Below are positions 1-10,780 of a DNA stretch of 64,000 nt, one piece after another (the stretch's first letter is position 1; every line of letters begins with the position of its first letter). The position numbers and the translations under genes were made by a program. The notes beneath the pieces are model-generated. The model had not been told where the DNA came from. It made no database searches and was given only the letters and a program-made list of their open reading frames with translations. This DNA is from Hydractinia symbiolongicarpus (Eukaryota > Cnidaria > Hydrozoa > Anthoathecata > Hydractiniidae), in contig NC_079878.1 in assembly GCF_029227915.1 (NCBI RefSeq), positions 34,375,501-34,439,500 on the forward strand, given 5' to 3'.

Positions 1-2
1 AT

Positions 3-22
3 ACATATTGGTACGAATATGT
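3..22. other. 20-bp near-palindrome centred on GTAC (first of many)
   Basis: The arms ACATATT (3-9) and AATATGT (16-22) are exact inverted complements around GGTACG. The 20 bases match their own complement at all but two positions. The site recurs once per monomer; TACATG copies have one more mismatched pair. Dimeric DNA-binding proteins often use such sites, but no protein can be named, and the site could simply be a chance dyad. Confidence 0.6.
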
Positions 23-1666
23 GACCCAACCGTTGTAACTCAAACGGACTTACACCGTTAGAAAATCAATGAAATGTAGTTTTTGAAACTGTCACAATTT
101 CTTCAGCGCGCTATAACGGCTAGGATTGGTCCCACAGTAAAAAATGACTTATTAATCTAAACTTTTAAATGAAGTGCTACCACAGCGCCCAGTGTAATCG
201 CTGAGTTCCGGCAATCATGTCGAATTAAGAAGAATGTTATTTCTTGGAGTCCAATTGTCTCACTTCTCACCTTTATCAGGTCACAGTCCAAAGTTAGTTC
301 AATTAAGTCCCACAGTCAATCGTTTCACTGTTAAAAGCGATGCAACCTAGTAATATCAAAAAATATCGCTAAATACATGTTGGTTCGGGTATGTGACCCA
401 ACCGTTGTAACTCAAACGGACTGACACCGTTAAAAAGTCAATGAAATGCAGTTTTTGAAACTGTCGCTTATTCTTCAGCCCGCGATAAGGGCTAGGATTG
501 GTCCCACACTAAAAAATGACTTATTAATCTAAGTTTTTAAATGAAGCGTTACCACAGCGCCCAGTGTAATTGCTGAGTTCCGGCAATCATGTCAAATTAA
601 GAAGAAGGTTATTTCTTGGAGTCCAATTTTCTCGTTTATCACATTTATCAGGTCACAGTCCAAAGTTAGTTCAGTTAAGTCCCACAGTCAATCGCTTCAT
701 TGTTAAAAGCGATGAAACCTAGTAATAACAGAAAAACATCGCTAAATACATATTGGTACGAATATGTGACCCAACCGTTGTAACTCAAACGGACTTACAC
801 CGTTAGAAAATCAATGAAATGTAGTTTTTGAAACTGTCACTATTTCTTCAGCGCGCGATAACGGCTAGGATAGGTCCCACAGTAAAAAATGACTTATTAA
901 TCTAAACTTTTAAATGAAGTGCTACCACAGCGCCCAGTGTAATCGCTGAGTTCCGGCAATCATGTCGAATTAAGAAGAAAGTTATTTCTTGGAGTCCAAT
1001 TGTCTCATTTCTCACCTTTATCAGGTTACAGTCCAAAGTTAGTTCAATTAAGTCCCACAGTCAATCGTTTCACTGTTAAAAGCGATGCAACCTAGTAATA
1101 TCAGATAAATATCGCTAAATACATGTTGGTACGAATATGTGACCCAACCGTTGTAACTCAAACGGAGTGAAAAGGTTAGAAAGTCAATGAAATATACTTT
1201 TTGAAACTGTCGCTATTTCTGGACCGCGCGATAACGGCTAAGATAGGTCCCACATTAAAAAAATGACTTTTTTTATCTTAATTCTTGAATGAAGCGCTAC
1301 CACAGCGCCCAGTGTAATCGCTGAGTTCCGGCAATCATGTCAAATTAAGAAGAATGTTATTTCTTGGAGTCCAATTGTCTCCTTTATCACATTTATTAGG
1401 TCACAGTCCAAAGATTGTTCAATTAAGTCCCACAGTCAATCGTTTCACTGTTAAAAGCAATGCAACCTAGTGATATGAGAAAAATATCGCTAAATACATG
1501 TTGGTACGAATATGTGACCCAACCGTTGAAACTCAAACGGACTGACACGGTTAGAAAGTCAATGAAATGCAGTTTTTGAAACTGTCGCTATTTCTTCAGC
1601 GCCCGATATCAGATAGGATTGGTCCCACAGTAAAAAATGACTTATTAATCTAACTTTTTAAATGAA

Positions 1667-1681
1667 GCGCTACCACAGCGC
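1667..1681. other. Stem-loop GCGCT-ACCAC-AGCGC (example copy)
   Basis: A perfect 5-bp GC-rich stem with a 5-base loop, present in most monomers at consensus positions 172-186. Type B monomers (AGAACTATCACAGCGC) lack the left arm. Type F keeps the stem with loop ACCAA. The monomer at 20135 has lost the whole element. No transcription terminator role is suggested, as no U-tract or gene is associated. Confidence 0.65.
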
Positions 1682-1866
1682 CCAGTGTAACCGCTGAGTT
1701 CCGGCAATCATGTCAAATTAAGAAGAATGTTATTTGTTGGAGTCCAATTTTCTCATTTATCACATTTATCAGGTCACAGTCCAAAGTTAGTTCTGTTAAG
1801 TCCCACAGTCAATCGCTTCATTGTTAAAAGCGATGCAACCTAGTAATATCAAAAAATATCACTAAA

Positions 1867-2240
1867 TACATGTTGGTACGAATATGTGACCCAACCGTTG
1901 AAACTCAAACGGACTGACACCGTTAGAAAGTCAATGAAATGTAGTTTTTGAAACTGTCGCTATTTCTTCAGCGCGCAATAACGGCTAGGATTGGTCCCAC
2001 AGTAAAAAAATGACTTATTAATCTAAATTTTTAAATGAAGGGCTACCACAGCGCCCAGTGTAATCGCTGAGTTCCGGCAATCACGTCAAATTAAGAAGAA
2101 TGTTATTTCTTGGAGTCCAATTGTCTCCTTTACCACATTTATTAGGTCACAGTCCAAAGTTTGTTCAATTAAGTCCCACAGTCAATCGTTTCATAGTTAA
2201 AAGCGATGCAACCTAGTAATATCAGAAAAATATCGCTTAA
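1867..2240 (+). repeat. Representative full-length monomer (374 bp)
   Basis: This copy is close to the consensus and serves as a map. From its start: a near-palindrome centred on GTAC (about 1-21); a CCGTT / AACGG / CCGTT triad (about 29-57); a T-rich stretch leading into GCGCGC (about 78-110, the most variable part); a first GTCCCACAGT (about 127); an A/T-rich segment with A6 or A7 and a TTTTT run (about 137-167); the site where most other copies form a GCGCT-ACCAC-AGCGC hairpin (about 172-186; this copy has GGGCT in the left arm); a nearly invariant block (about 177-250); a tandem 9-mer beginning TTATCA (about 262-279); and a second GTCCCACAGT (about 305). The two GTCCCACAGT copies lie about 178 bp apart, but I could not convincingly align the two halves, so a dimeric origin is unproven. 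Confidence 0.9.
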
Positions 2241-2329
2241 TACATGTTGGTATGAATATGTGACACAACTGTTTTAACTGAAACGGACTGACACCGTTAG
2301 AAAGTCAATGAAATGTAGTTTTTGAAACT

Positions 2330-3075
2330 GTTGCTTTTTTTTCAGCGCGCGATAACGGCTAGGATTGGTCCCACAGTAAAAAATGACTTATTAATCTCAC
2401 TTTTTCAATGAAGCGCTACCACAGCGCCCAGTGTAATCGCTGAGTTCCGGCAATCATGTCAAATTAAGAAATATGTTATTTCTTGGAGTCCAATTTTCTC
2501 GTTTATCACATTCATCAGGTCACAGTCCAAAGTTAGTTCAATTAAGTCCCACAGTCAATCGTTTCACTGTTAAAGGCGATGCAACCTAGTAATATCAGAT
2601 AAATGTCGCTAAATACATGTTGGTACGAATATGTGACCCAACCGTTGAAACTCAAACGGACTGACACCGTTAGAAAGTCAGTGAAGTGTAGTATTTGAAA
2701 CAGTCTCTATTTCTTCAGCGCGCGCTAACGGCTAGGATTTGTCCCACAGTAAAAAATGACTTATTTTTCTAAATTTATAAATGAAGAACTATCACAGCGC
2801 CCAGTGTGATCGCTGAATTCCGGCAATCATGTCAAATTAAGAAGAATGTTATTTCTTGGAGTCAACTTGTCCCAGTTACCACACTTATCAGGTAACAGTC
2901 AAAAGTTAGTTCAGTTAAGTCCCACAGTCAATCGCTTCATTGTTAAAACCGATGCAACCTAGTAATAACAGAAAAACATCGCTAAATACATATTGGCACG
3001 AATATGTGACCCAACCGTTGTAACTCAAACGGACTTACACCGTTAGAAAATCAATGAAATGTAGTTTTTGAAACT
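2330..3075 (+). repeat. Dimer duplication, copy 1 (746 bp)
   Basis: This stretch recurs directly downstream at an offset of 746, two monomer lengths. Both copies share the GTTGC plus eight T stretch (2330 and 3076), the unusual TAAGAAATATG in the otherwise conserved block, and the following type B monomer. The breakpoints lie inside a monomer, at the variable T-rich stretch. The pattern fits unequal crossing over in register. Confidence 0.82.
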
Positions 3076-3821
3076 GTTGCTTTTTTTTCAGCGCGCGATA
3101 ACGGCTAGGATTGGTCCCACAGTAAAAAATGACTTATTAATCTCACTTTTTCAATGAAGCGCTACCACAGCGCCCAGTGTAATCGCTGAGTTCCGGCCAT
3201 CATGTCAAATTAAGAAATATGTTATTTCTTGGAGTCCAATTTTCTCGTTTATCACATTTATCAGGTCACAGTCCAAAGTTAGTTCAATTAAGTCCCACAG
3301 TCAATCGTTTCACTGTTAAAGGCGATGCAACCTAGTAATATCAGATAAATGTCGCTAAATACATGTTGGTACGAATATGTGACCCAACCGTTGAAACTCA
3401 AACGGACTGACACCGTTAGAAAGTCAGTGAAGTGTAGTTTTTGAAACAGTCTCTATTTCTTCAGCGCGCGCTAACGGCTAGGATTTGTCCCACAGTAAAA
3501 AATGACTTATTTTTCTAAATTTATAAATGAAGAACTATCACAGCGCCCAGTGTGATCGCTGAGTTCCGGCAATCATGTCAAATTAAGAAGAATGTTATTT
3601 CTTGGAGTCAACTTGTCCCAGTTATCACACTTATCAGGTCACAGTCAAAAGTTAGTTCAGTTAAGTCCCACAGTCAATCGCTTCATTGTTAAAACCGATG
3701 CAACCTAGTAATAACAGAAAAACATCGCTAAGTACATATTGGCACGAATATGTGACCCAACCGTTGTAACTCAAACGGACTTACACCGTTAGAAAATCAA
3801 TGAAATGTAGTTTTTGAAACT
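3076..3821 (+). repeat. Dimer duplication, copy 2 (746 bp)
   Basis: Second copy of the preceding 746-bp block. A few single-base differences from copy 1 are visible, such as CCATCATG for CAATCATG near 3200. After about 3821 the sequence changes to the type A reading (GTCACTATTTC), which marks the end of the duplicated stretch. Confidence 0.82.
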
Positions 3822-4385
3822 GTCACTATTTCTTCAGCGCGCGATAACGGCTAGGATAGGTCCCACAGTAAAAAATGACTTATTAATCTAAACTTTTAAA
3901 TGAAGCGCTACCACAGCGCCCAGTGTAATCGCTGAGTTCCGGCAATCATGTCAAATTAAGAAGAATGTTATTTCTTGGAGTCCAATTTTCTTGTTTATCA
4001 CATTTATCAGGTCACAGTCGAAAGTTAGTTCAATTAAGTCCCACAGTCAATCGTTTCACTGTTAAAAGCGATGCAACCTAGTAATATCAGATAAATGTCG
4101 CTAAATACATGTTGGTACGAATATGTGACCCAACCGTTGAAACTCAAACGGACTGACACCGTTAGAAAGTCAGTGAAGTGTAGTATTTGAAACAGTCTCT
4201 ATTTCTTCAGCGCGCGCTAACGGCCAGGATTTGTCCCACAGTAAAAAATGACTTATTAATCTAAACTTTTAAATGAAGCGCTACCACAGTGCCCAGTGTA
4301 ATCGCTGAGTTCCGGCAATCATGTCGAATTAAGAAGAATGTTATATCTTGGAGTCCAATTGTCTCCTTTACCACATTTATTAGGT

Positions 4386-5504
4386 CACAGTCCAAAGTTT
4401 GTTCAGTTAAGTCCCACAGTCAATCGTTTCATAGTTAAAAGCGATGCAACCTAGCAATATCAGAAAAATATCGCTTAATACCTGTTGGTACGAATATGTG
4501 ACACAACTGTTTTAACTGAAACGGACTGACACCGTTAGAAAGTCAATGAAATGTAGTTTTTGAAACTGTTGCTTTTTTTTCAGCGCGCGATAACGGCTAG
4601 GATAGGTCCCACAGTAAAAAATGACTTATTAATCTAAACTTTTAAATGAAGCGCTACCACAGCGCCCAGTGTAATCGCTGAGTTCCGGCAATCATGTCGA
4701 ATTAAGAAGAATGTTATTTCTTGGAGTCCAATTGTCTCCTTTACCACATTTATTAGGTCACAGTCCAAAGTTTGTTCAATTAAGTCCCACAGTCAATCGT
4801 TTCACTGTTATAAGCGATGCAACCTAGTAATATCAGATAAATGTCGCTAAATACATGTTGGTACGAATATGTGACCCAACCGTTGAAACTCAAACGGACT
4901 GACACCGTTAGAAAGTCAGTGAAGTGTAGTATTTGAAACAGTCTCTATTTCTTCAGCGCGCTCTAACGGCTAGGATTTGTCCCACAGTAAAAAATGACTT
5001 ATTTTTCTAAATTTATAAATGAAGAACTATCACAGCGCCCAGTGTGATCGCTGAGTTCCGGCAATCATGTCAAATTAAGAAGAATGTTATTTCTTGGAGT
5101 CAACTTGTCTCAGTTATCACATTTATCAGGTCACAGTCGAAAGTTAGTTCAGTTACGTCCCACAGTCAATCGCTTCATTGTTAAAAGCCATGCAACCTAG
5201 TAATAACAGAAAAACATCGCTAAATACATCTTGGTACGAATATGTGACCCAACCGTTGTAACTCAAACGGACTTACACCGTTAGAAAATCAATGAAATGT
5301 AGTTTTTGAAACTGTCACTATTTCTTCAGCGCGCGATAACGGCTAGGATAGTTCCCACAGTAAAAAATGACTTATTAATCTAAACTTTTGAATGAAGCGC
5401 TACCACAGCGCCCAGTGTAATCGCTGAGTTCCGGCAATCATGTCAAATTAAGAAGAATGTTATTTCTTGGAGTCCAATTTTCTCGTTGATCACATTTATC
5501 AGGT
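4386..5504 (+). repeat. Trimer higher-order repeat, copy 1 (1119 bp)
   Basis: Three monomers (C, B, A order) recur at an offset of exactly 1119 bases. Shared markers are TACCTGTTGG at the phase start (4479 and 5598), the rare GCGCGCTCTAACGG reading, TACATCTTGG (5225 and 6344) and AGTTCCCACAG. The breakpoint falls near GTCCAAAGTTTGTTC, because sequence before 4386 and before 5505 differs. Only a few mismatches between copies were seen. Confidence 0.85.
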
Positions 5505-6623
5505 CACAGTCCAAAGTTTGTTCAGTTAAGTCCCACAGTCAATCGTTTCATAGTTAAAAGCGATGCAACCTAGCAATATCAGAAAAATATCGCTTAATAC
5601 CTGTTGGTACGAATATGTGACACAACTGTTTTAACTGAAACGGACTGACACCGTTAGAAAGTCAATGAAATGTAGTTTTTGAAACTGTTGCTTTTTTTTC
5701 AGCGCGCGATAACGGCTAGGATAGGTCCCACAGTAAAAAATGACTTATTAATCTAAACTTTTAAATGAAGCGCTACCACAGCGCCCAGTGTAATCGCTGA
5801 GTTCCGGCAATCATGTCGAATTAAGAAGAATGTTATTTCTTGGAGTCCAATTGTCTCCTTTACCACATTTATTAGGTCACAGTCCAAAGTTTCTTCAATT
5901 AAGTCCCACAGTCAATCGTTTCACTGTTATAAGCGATGCAACCTAGTAATATCAGATAAATGTCGCTAAATACATGTTGGTACGAATATGTGACCCAACC
6001 GTTGAAACTCAAACGGACTGACACCGTTAGAAAGTCAGTGAAGTGTAGTATTTGAAACAGTCTCTATTTCTTCAGCGCGCTCTAACGGCTAGGATTTGTC
6101 CCACAGTAAAAAATGACTTATTTTTCTAAATTTATAAATGAAGAACTATCACAGCGCCCAGTGTGATCGCTGAGTTCCGGCAATCATGTCAAATTAAGAA
6201 GAATGTTATTTCTTGGAGTCAACTTGTCTCAGTTATCACATTTATCAGGTCACAGTCGAAAGTTAGTTCAGTTACGTCCCACAGTCAATCGCTTCATTGT
6301 TAAAAGCCATGCAACCTAGTAATAACAGAAAAACATCGCTAAATACATCTTGGTACGAATATGTGACCCAACCGTTGTAACTCAAACGGACTTACACCGT
6401 TAGAAAATCAATGAAATGTAGTTTTTGAAACTGTCACTATTTCTTCAGCGCGCGATAACGGCTAGGATAGTTCCCACAGTAAAAAATGACTTATTAATCT
6501 AAACTTTTGAATGAAGCGCTACCACAGCGCCCAGTGTAATCGCTGAGTTCCGGCAATCATGTCAAATTAAGAAGAATGTTATTTCTTGGAGTCCAATTTT
6601 CTCGTTGATCACATTTATCAGGT
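5505..6623 (+). repeat. Trimer higher-order repeat, copy 2 (1119 bp)
   Basis: Direct tandem copy of the preceding trimer. One visible mismatch is TTTCTTC for TTTGTTC near 5890. The end is placed where the next monomer reads GTCCAAAGTTAGTTC instead of GTTTGTTC. Confidence 0.85.
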
Positions 6624-7440
6624 CACAGTCCAAAGTTAGTTCAATTAAGTCCCACAGTCAATCGTTTCACTGTTAAAAGCGATACAACCTAGTAATATCA
6701 GATAAATGTCGCTAAATACATGTTGGTACGAATATGTGACCCAACCGTTGAAACTCAAACGGACTGACATCGTTAGAAAGTCAGTGAAGTGTAGTATTTG
6801 AAACAGTCTCTATTTCTTCAGCGCGCGCTAACGGCTAGGATTTGTCCCACAGTAAAAAATGACTTAATTTTCTTAATTTATAAATGAAGAACTATCACAG
6901 CGCCCAGTGTGATCGCTGAATTCCGGCAATCATGTCAAATTAAGAAGAATGTTATTTCTTGGAGTGAACTTGTCTCACTTATCACATTTATCAGGTCACA
7001 GTCGAAAGTTAGTTCAGTTAAGTCCCACAGTCAATCGCTTCATTGTTAAAAGCGATGAAACCTAGTAATAACAGAAAAACATCGCTAAATACATATTGGT
7101 ACGAATATGTGACCCAACCGTTGTAACTCAAACGGACTTACACCGTTAGAAAATCAATGAAATGTAGTTTTTGAAACTGTCACTATTTCTTCAGCGCGCG
7201 ATAACGGCTAGGATAGGTCCTACAGTAAAAAATGACTTATTAATCTAAACTTTTAAATGAAGCGCTACCACAGCGCCCAGTGTAATCGCTGAGTTCCGGC
7301 AATCATGTCGAATTAAGAAGAATGCTATTTCTTGGAGACCAATTGTCTCATTTCTCACCTTTATCAGGTCACAGTCCAAAGTTAGTTCAATTAAGTCCAA
7401 CAGTCAATCGTTTCACTGTTAAAAGCGATGCAACCTAGTA
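5971..7440 (+). repeat. Block recurring 3340 bp downstream, left copy
   Basis: About four monomers match 9311-10780 at a constant offset of 3340. Shared rare readings are CTCGTTGATCAC (near 6602 and 9942), GATACAACCT (6681 and 10021) and GACATCGTTAG. After 7440 the copies fall out of step. This copy continues with a type D monomer (7463) that the other lacks, and the next monomer (7838) matches 10803 at an offset of 2965. One monomer was therefore gained or lost between the copies. It overlaps the trimer duplication. Confidence 0.8.
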
Positions 7441-8210
7441 ACATCAGATAAATATCGCTAAATACATGTTGGTACGAATATGTGACCCAACCGTTGAAAC
7501 TCAAACGGAGTGAAAAGGTTAGAAAGTCAATGAGATATAATTTTTGAAACTGTCGCTATTTCTGCAGCGCGCGATAACGGCTAGGATAGGTCCCACATTA
7601 AAAAAATGACTTTTTTTATCTTAATTCTTAAATGAAGCGCTACCACAGCGCCAAGTGTAATCGCTGAGTTCCGGCAATCATGTCAAATTAAGAAGAATGT
7701 TATTTCTTGGAGTCCAATTTTCTCGTTTATCACATTTATCAGGTCACAGTCCAAAGTTCGTTCAATTAAGTCCCACAGTCAATCGTTTTACTGTTAAAAG
7801 CGATGCAACCTAGTAATATGAGAAAAATATCGCTAAATACATGTTGGTACGAATATGTGACCCAACCGTTGTAGCTCAAACGGACTGACACCGTTAGAAA
7901 GTCAATGAAATGCAGTTTTTGAAACTGTCGCTATTTCTTCAGCGCCCGATATCGGATAGGATTGGTCCCACAGTAAAAAATGACTTATTAATCTAAATTT
8001 TTAAATGAAGCGGTACCACAGCGCCCAGTGTAATCGCTGAGTTCCGGCAATCACGTAAAATTAAGAAGAATGTTAATTCTTGGAGTCCAATTGTCTCCTG
8101 TACCACATTTATTAGGTCACAGTCCAAAGTTTGTTCAATTAAGTCCCACAGTCAATCGTTTCATAGTTAAAAGCGATGCAACCTAGTAATATCAGAAAAA
8201 TATCGCTTAA

Positions 8211-8565
8211 TACATGTTGGTACGAATAAGTGACACAACTGTTTTAACTGAAACGGACTGACACCGTTAGAAAGTCAATGAAATGTAGTTTCTTCAGCGC
8301 GCGCTAACGGCTAGGATTTGTCTCACAGTAAAAAATGACTTATTTTTCTAAATTTATAAATGAAGAACTATCACAGCGCCCAGTGTGATCGCTGAGTTCC
8401 GGCAATCATGTCAAATTAAGAAGAATGTTATTTCTTGGAGTCAACTTGTCTCAGTTATCACATTTATCAGGTCACAGTCGAAAGTTAGTTCAGTTAAGTC
8501 CCACAGTCAATCGCTTCATTGTTAAAAGCGATGCAACCTAGTAATAACAAAAAAACATCGCTAAA
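8211..8565 (+). repeat. Chimeric monomer with 18-bp internal deletion (355 bp)
   Basis: The left part reads as type C (CACAACTGTTTTAACTG) and the right part as type B (GCGCGCTAACGG with AGAACTATCAC). Between them, near 8290, about 18 bases present in every other full-length copy (from the T run through CTGTCGCTAT) are missing, and the two sides join at a shared TTT. The length to the next start, 355 bp, is exactly 18 short. This looks like a recombination junction between two subtypes. Confidence 0.85.
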
Positions 8566-9310
8566 TACATATTGGTACGAATATGTGACCCAACCGTTGA
8601 AACTCAAATGGACTGACACCGTAACAAAGTCAATGAAATGTAGTTTTTAAAACTATCGCTATTTCTTCAGCTCGCGATAACGGAGAGGATTCGTCCCACA
8701 TTAAAGAATGACTTATTAATCTAAATTTTTATATGAAGCGCTACCACAGCGCCCAGTGTAATCGCTGAGTTTCGGCAATCATGTCAAATTAAGAAGAATG
8801 TTATTTCTTGGAGTCCAATTGTCTCCTTTACCACATTTATCAGGTCACAGTCGAAAGTTAGTTCAGTTAAGTCCCACAGTCAATCGCTTCATTGTTAAAA
8901 GCGATACAACCTAGTAATATCAAAAAATATCGCTAAATACATGTTGGTACGGGTATGTGACCCAACCGTTGTAACTCAAACGGACTGACACCGTTAGAAA
9001 GTCAATGAAATGCAGTTTTTGAAACTGTCGCTATTTCTTCAGCCCGCGATAAGGGCTAGGATTGGTCCCACAGTAAAAAATGACTTATTAATCTAAGTTT
9101 TTAAATGAAGCGCTACCACAGCGCCCAGTGTAATTGCTGAGTTCCGGCAATCATGTCAAATTAAGAAGAATGTTATTTCTTGGAGTCCAATTGTCTCAAT
9201 TGTCACCTTTATCAGGTCACAGTCCAAAGTTAGTTCAATTAAGTCCCACAGTCAATCGTTTCACTGTTAAAAGCGATGCAACCTAGTAATATCAGATAAA
9301 TGTCGCTGAA

Positions 9311-10780
9311 TACATGTTGGTACGAATATGTGACCCAACCGTTGAAACTCAAACGGACTGACACTGTTCGAAAGTCAGTGAAGTGTAGTATTTGAAACAG
9401 TCTCTATTTCTTCAGCGCGCGCTAACGGCTAGGATTTGTCCCACAGTAAAAAATGACTTATTTTTCTAAATTTATAAATGAAGAACTATCACAGCGCCCA
9501 GTGTGATCGCTGAGTTCCGGCAATCATGTCAAATTAAGAAGAATGTTATTTCTTGGAGTCAACTTGTCTCAGTTATCACATTTATCAGGTCACAGTCGAA
9601 AGTTAGTTCAGTTACGTCCCACAGTCAATCGCTTCATTGTTAAAAGCCATGCAACCTAGTAATAACAGAAAAACATCGCTAAATACATCTTGGTACGAAT
9701 ATGTGACCCAACCGTTGTAACTCAAACGGACTTACACCGTTAGAAAATCAATGAAATGTAGTTTTTGAAACTGTCACTATTTCTTCAGCGCGCGATAACG
9801 GCTAGGATAGGTCCCACAGTAAAAAATGACTTATTAATCTAAACTTTTGAATGAAGCGCTACCACAGCGCCCAGTGTAATCGCTGAGTTCCGGCAATCAT
9901 GTCAAATTAAGAAGAATGTTATTTCTTGGAGTCCAATTTTCTCGTTGATCACATTTATCAGGTCACAGTCCAAAGTTAGTTCAATTAAGTCCCACAGTCA
10001 ATCGTTTCACTGTTAAAAGCGATACAACCTAGTAATATCAGATAAATGTCGCTAAATACATGTTGGTACGAATATGTGACCCAACCGTTGAAACTCAAAC
10101 GGACTGACATCGTTAGAAAGTCAGTGAAGTGTAGTATTTGAAACAGTCTCTATTTCTTCAGCGCGCGCTAACGGCTAGGATTTGTCCCACAGTAAAAAAT
10201 GACTTAATTTTCTTAATTTATAAATGAAGAACTATCACAGCGCCCAGTGTGATCGCTGAATTCCGGCAATCATGTCAAATTAAGAAGAATGTTATTTCTT
10301 GGAGTGAACTTGTCTCACTTATCACATTTATCAGGTCACAGTCGAAAGTTAGTTCAGTTAAGTCCCACAGTCAATCGCTTCATTGTTAAAAGCGATGAAA
10401 CCTAGTAATAACAGAAAAACATCGCTAAATACATATTGGTACGAATATGTGACCCAACCGTTGTAACTCAAACGGACTTACACCGTTAGAAAATCAATGA
10501 AATGTAGTTTTTGAAACTGTCACTATTTCTTCAGCGCGCGATAACGGCTAGGATAGGTCCCACAGTAAAAAATGACTTATTAATCTAAACTTTTAAATGA
10601 AGCGCTACCACAGCGCCCAGTGTAATCGCTGAGTTCCGGCAATCATGTCGAATTAAGAAGAATGTTATTTCTTGGAGTCCAATTGTCTCATTTCTCACCT
10701 TTATCAGGTCACAGTCCAAAGTTAGTTCAATTAAGTCCCACAGTCAATCGTTTCACTGTTAAAAGCGATGCAACCTAGTA
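9311..10780 (+). repeat. Block recurring from 5971-7440, right copy
   Basis: Matches the left copy at an offset of 3340, with identical rare readings over four monomers. It lacks the type D monomer that follows the left copy and joins directly to a type E monomer at 10803. Confidence 0.8.

Larger units (their letters stand above)
2..9310 (+). repeat. Array zone A: mixed subtypes with dimer and trimer duplications
   Basis: Monomer starts: 2, 374, 747, 1120, 1495, 1867, 2241, 2614, 2987, 3360, 3733, 4106, 4479, 4852, 5225, 5598, 5971, 6344, 6717, 7090, 7463, 7838, 8211, 8566, 8938. A recurrent pair is visible. A monomer with GCGCGCTAACGG and AGAACTATCAC (called B here) is usually followed by one starting TACATATT or TACATCTT with GACTTACACC (called A). 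Monomers with GAGTGAAAAGG and a long T run (type D; 1120, 7463), with GTTGC followed by eight T (type C; 2241, 4479, 5598) and with CGGGTATGTG (374, 8938) are interspersed. No non-satellite DNA is present. Confidence 0.93.

Noticed and set aside
1667-1681. Stem-loop as a transcription terminator
   Set aside because: It is not followed by a T tract and no transcription unit is present; it is a repeated satellite feature.
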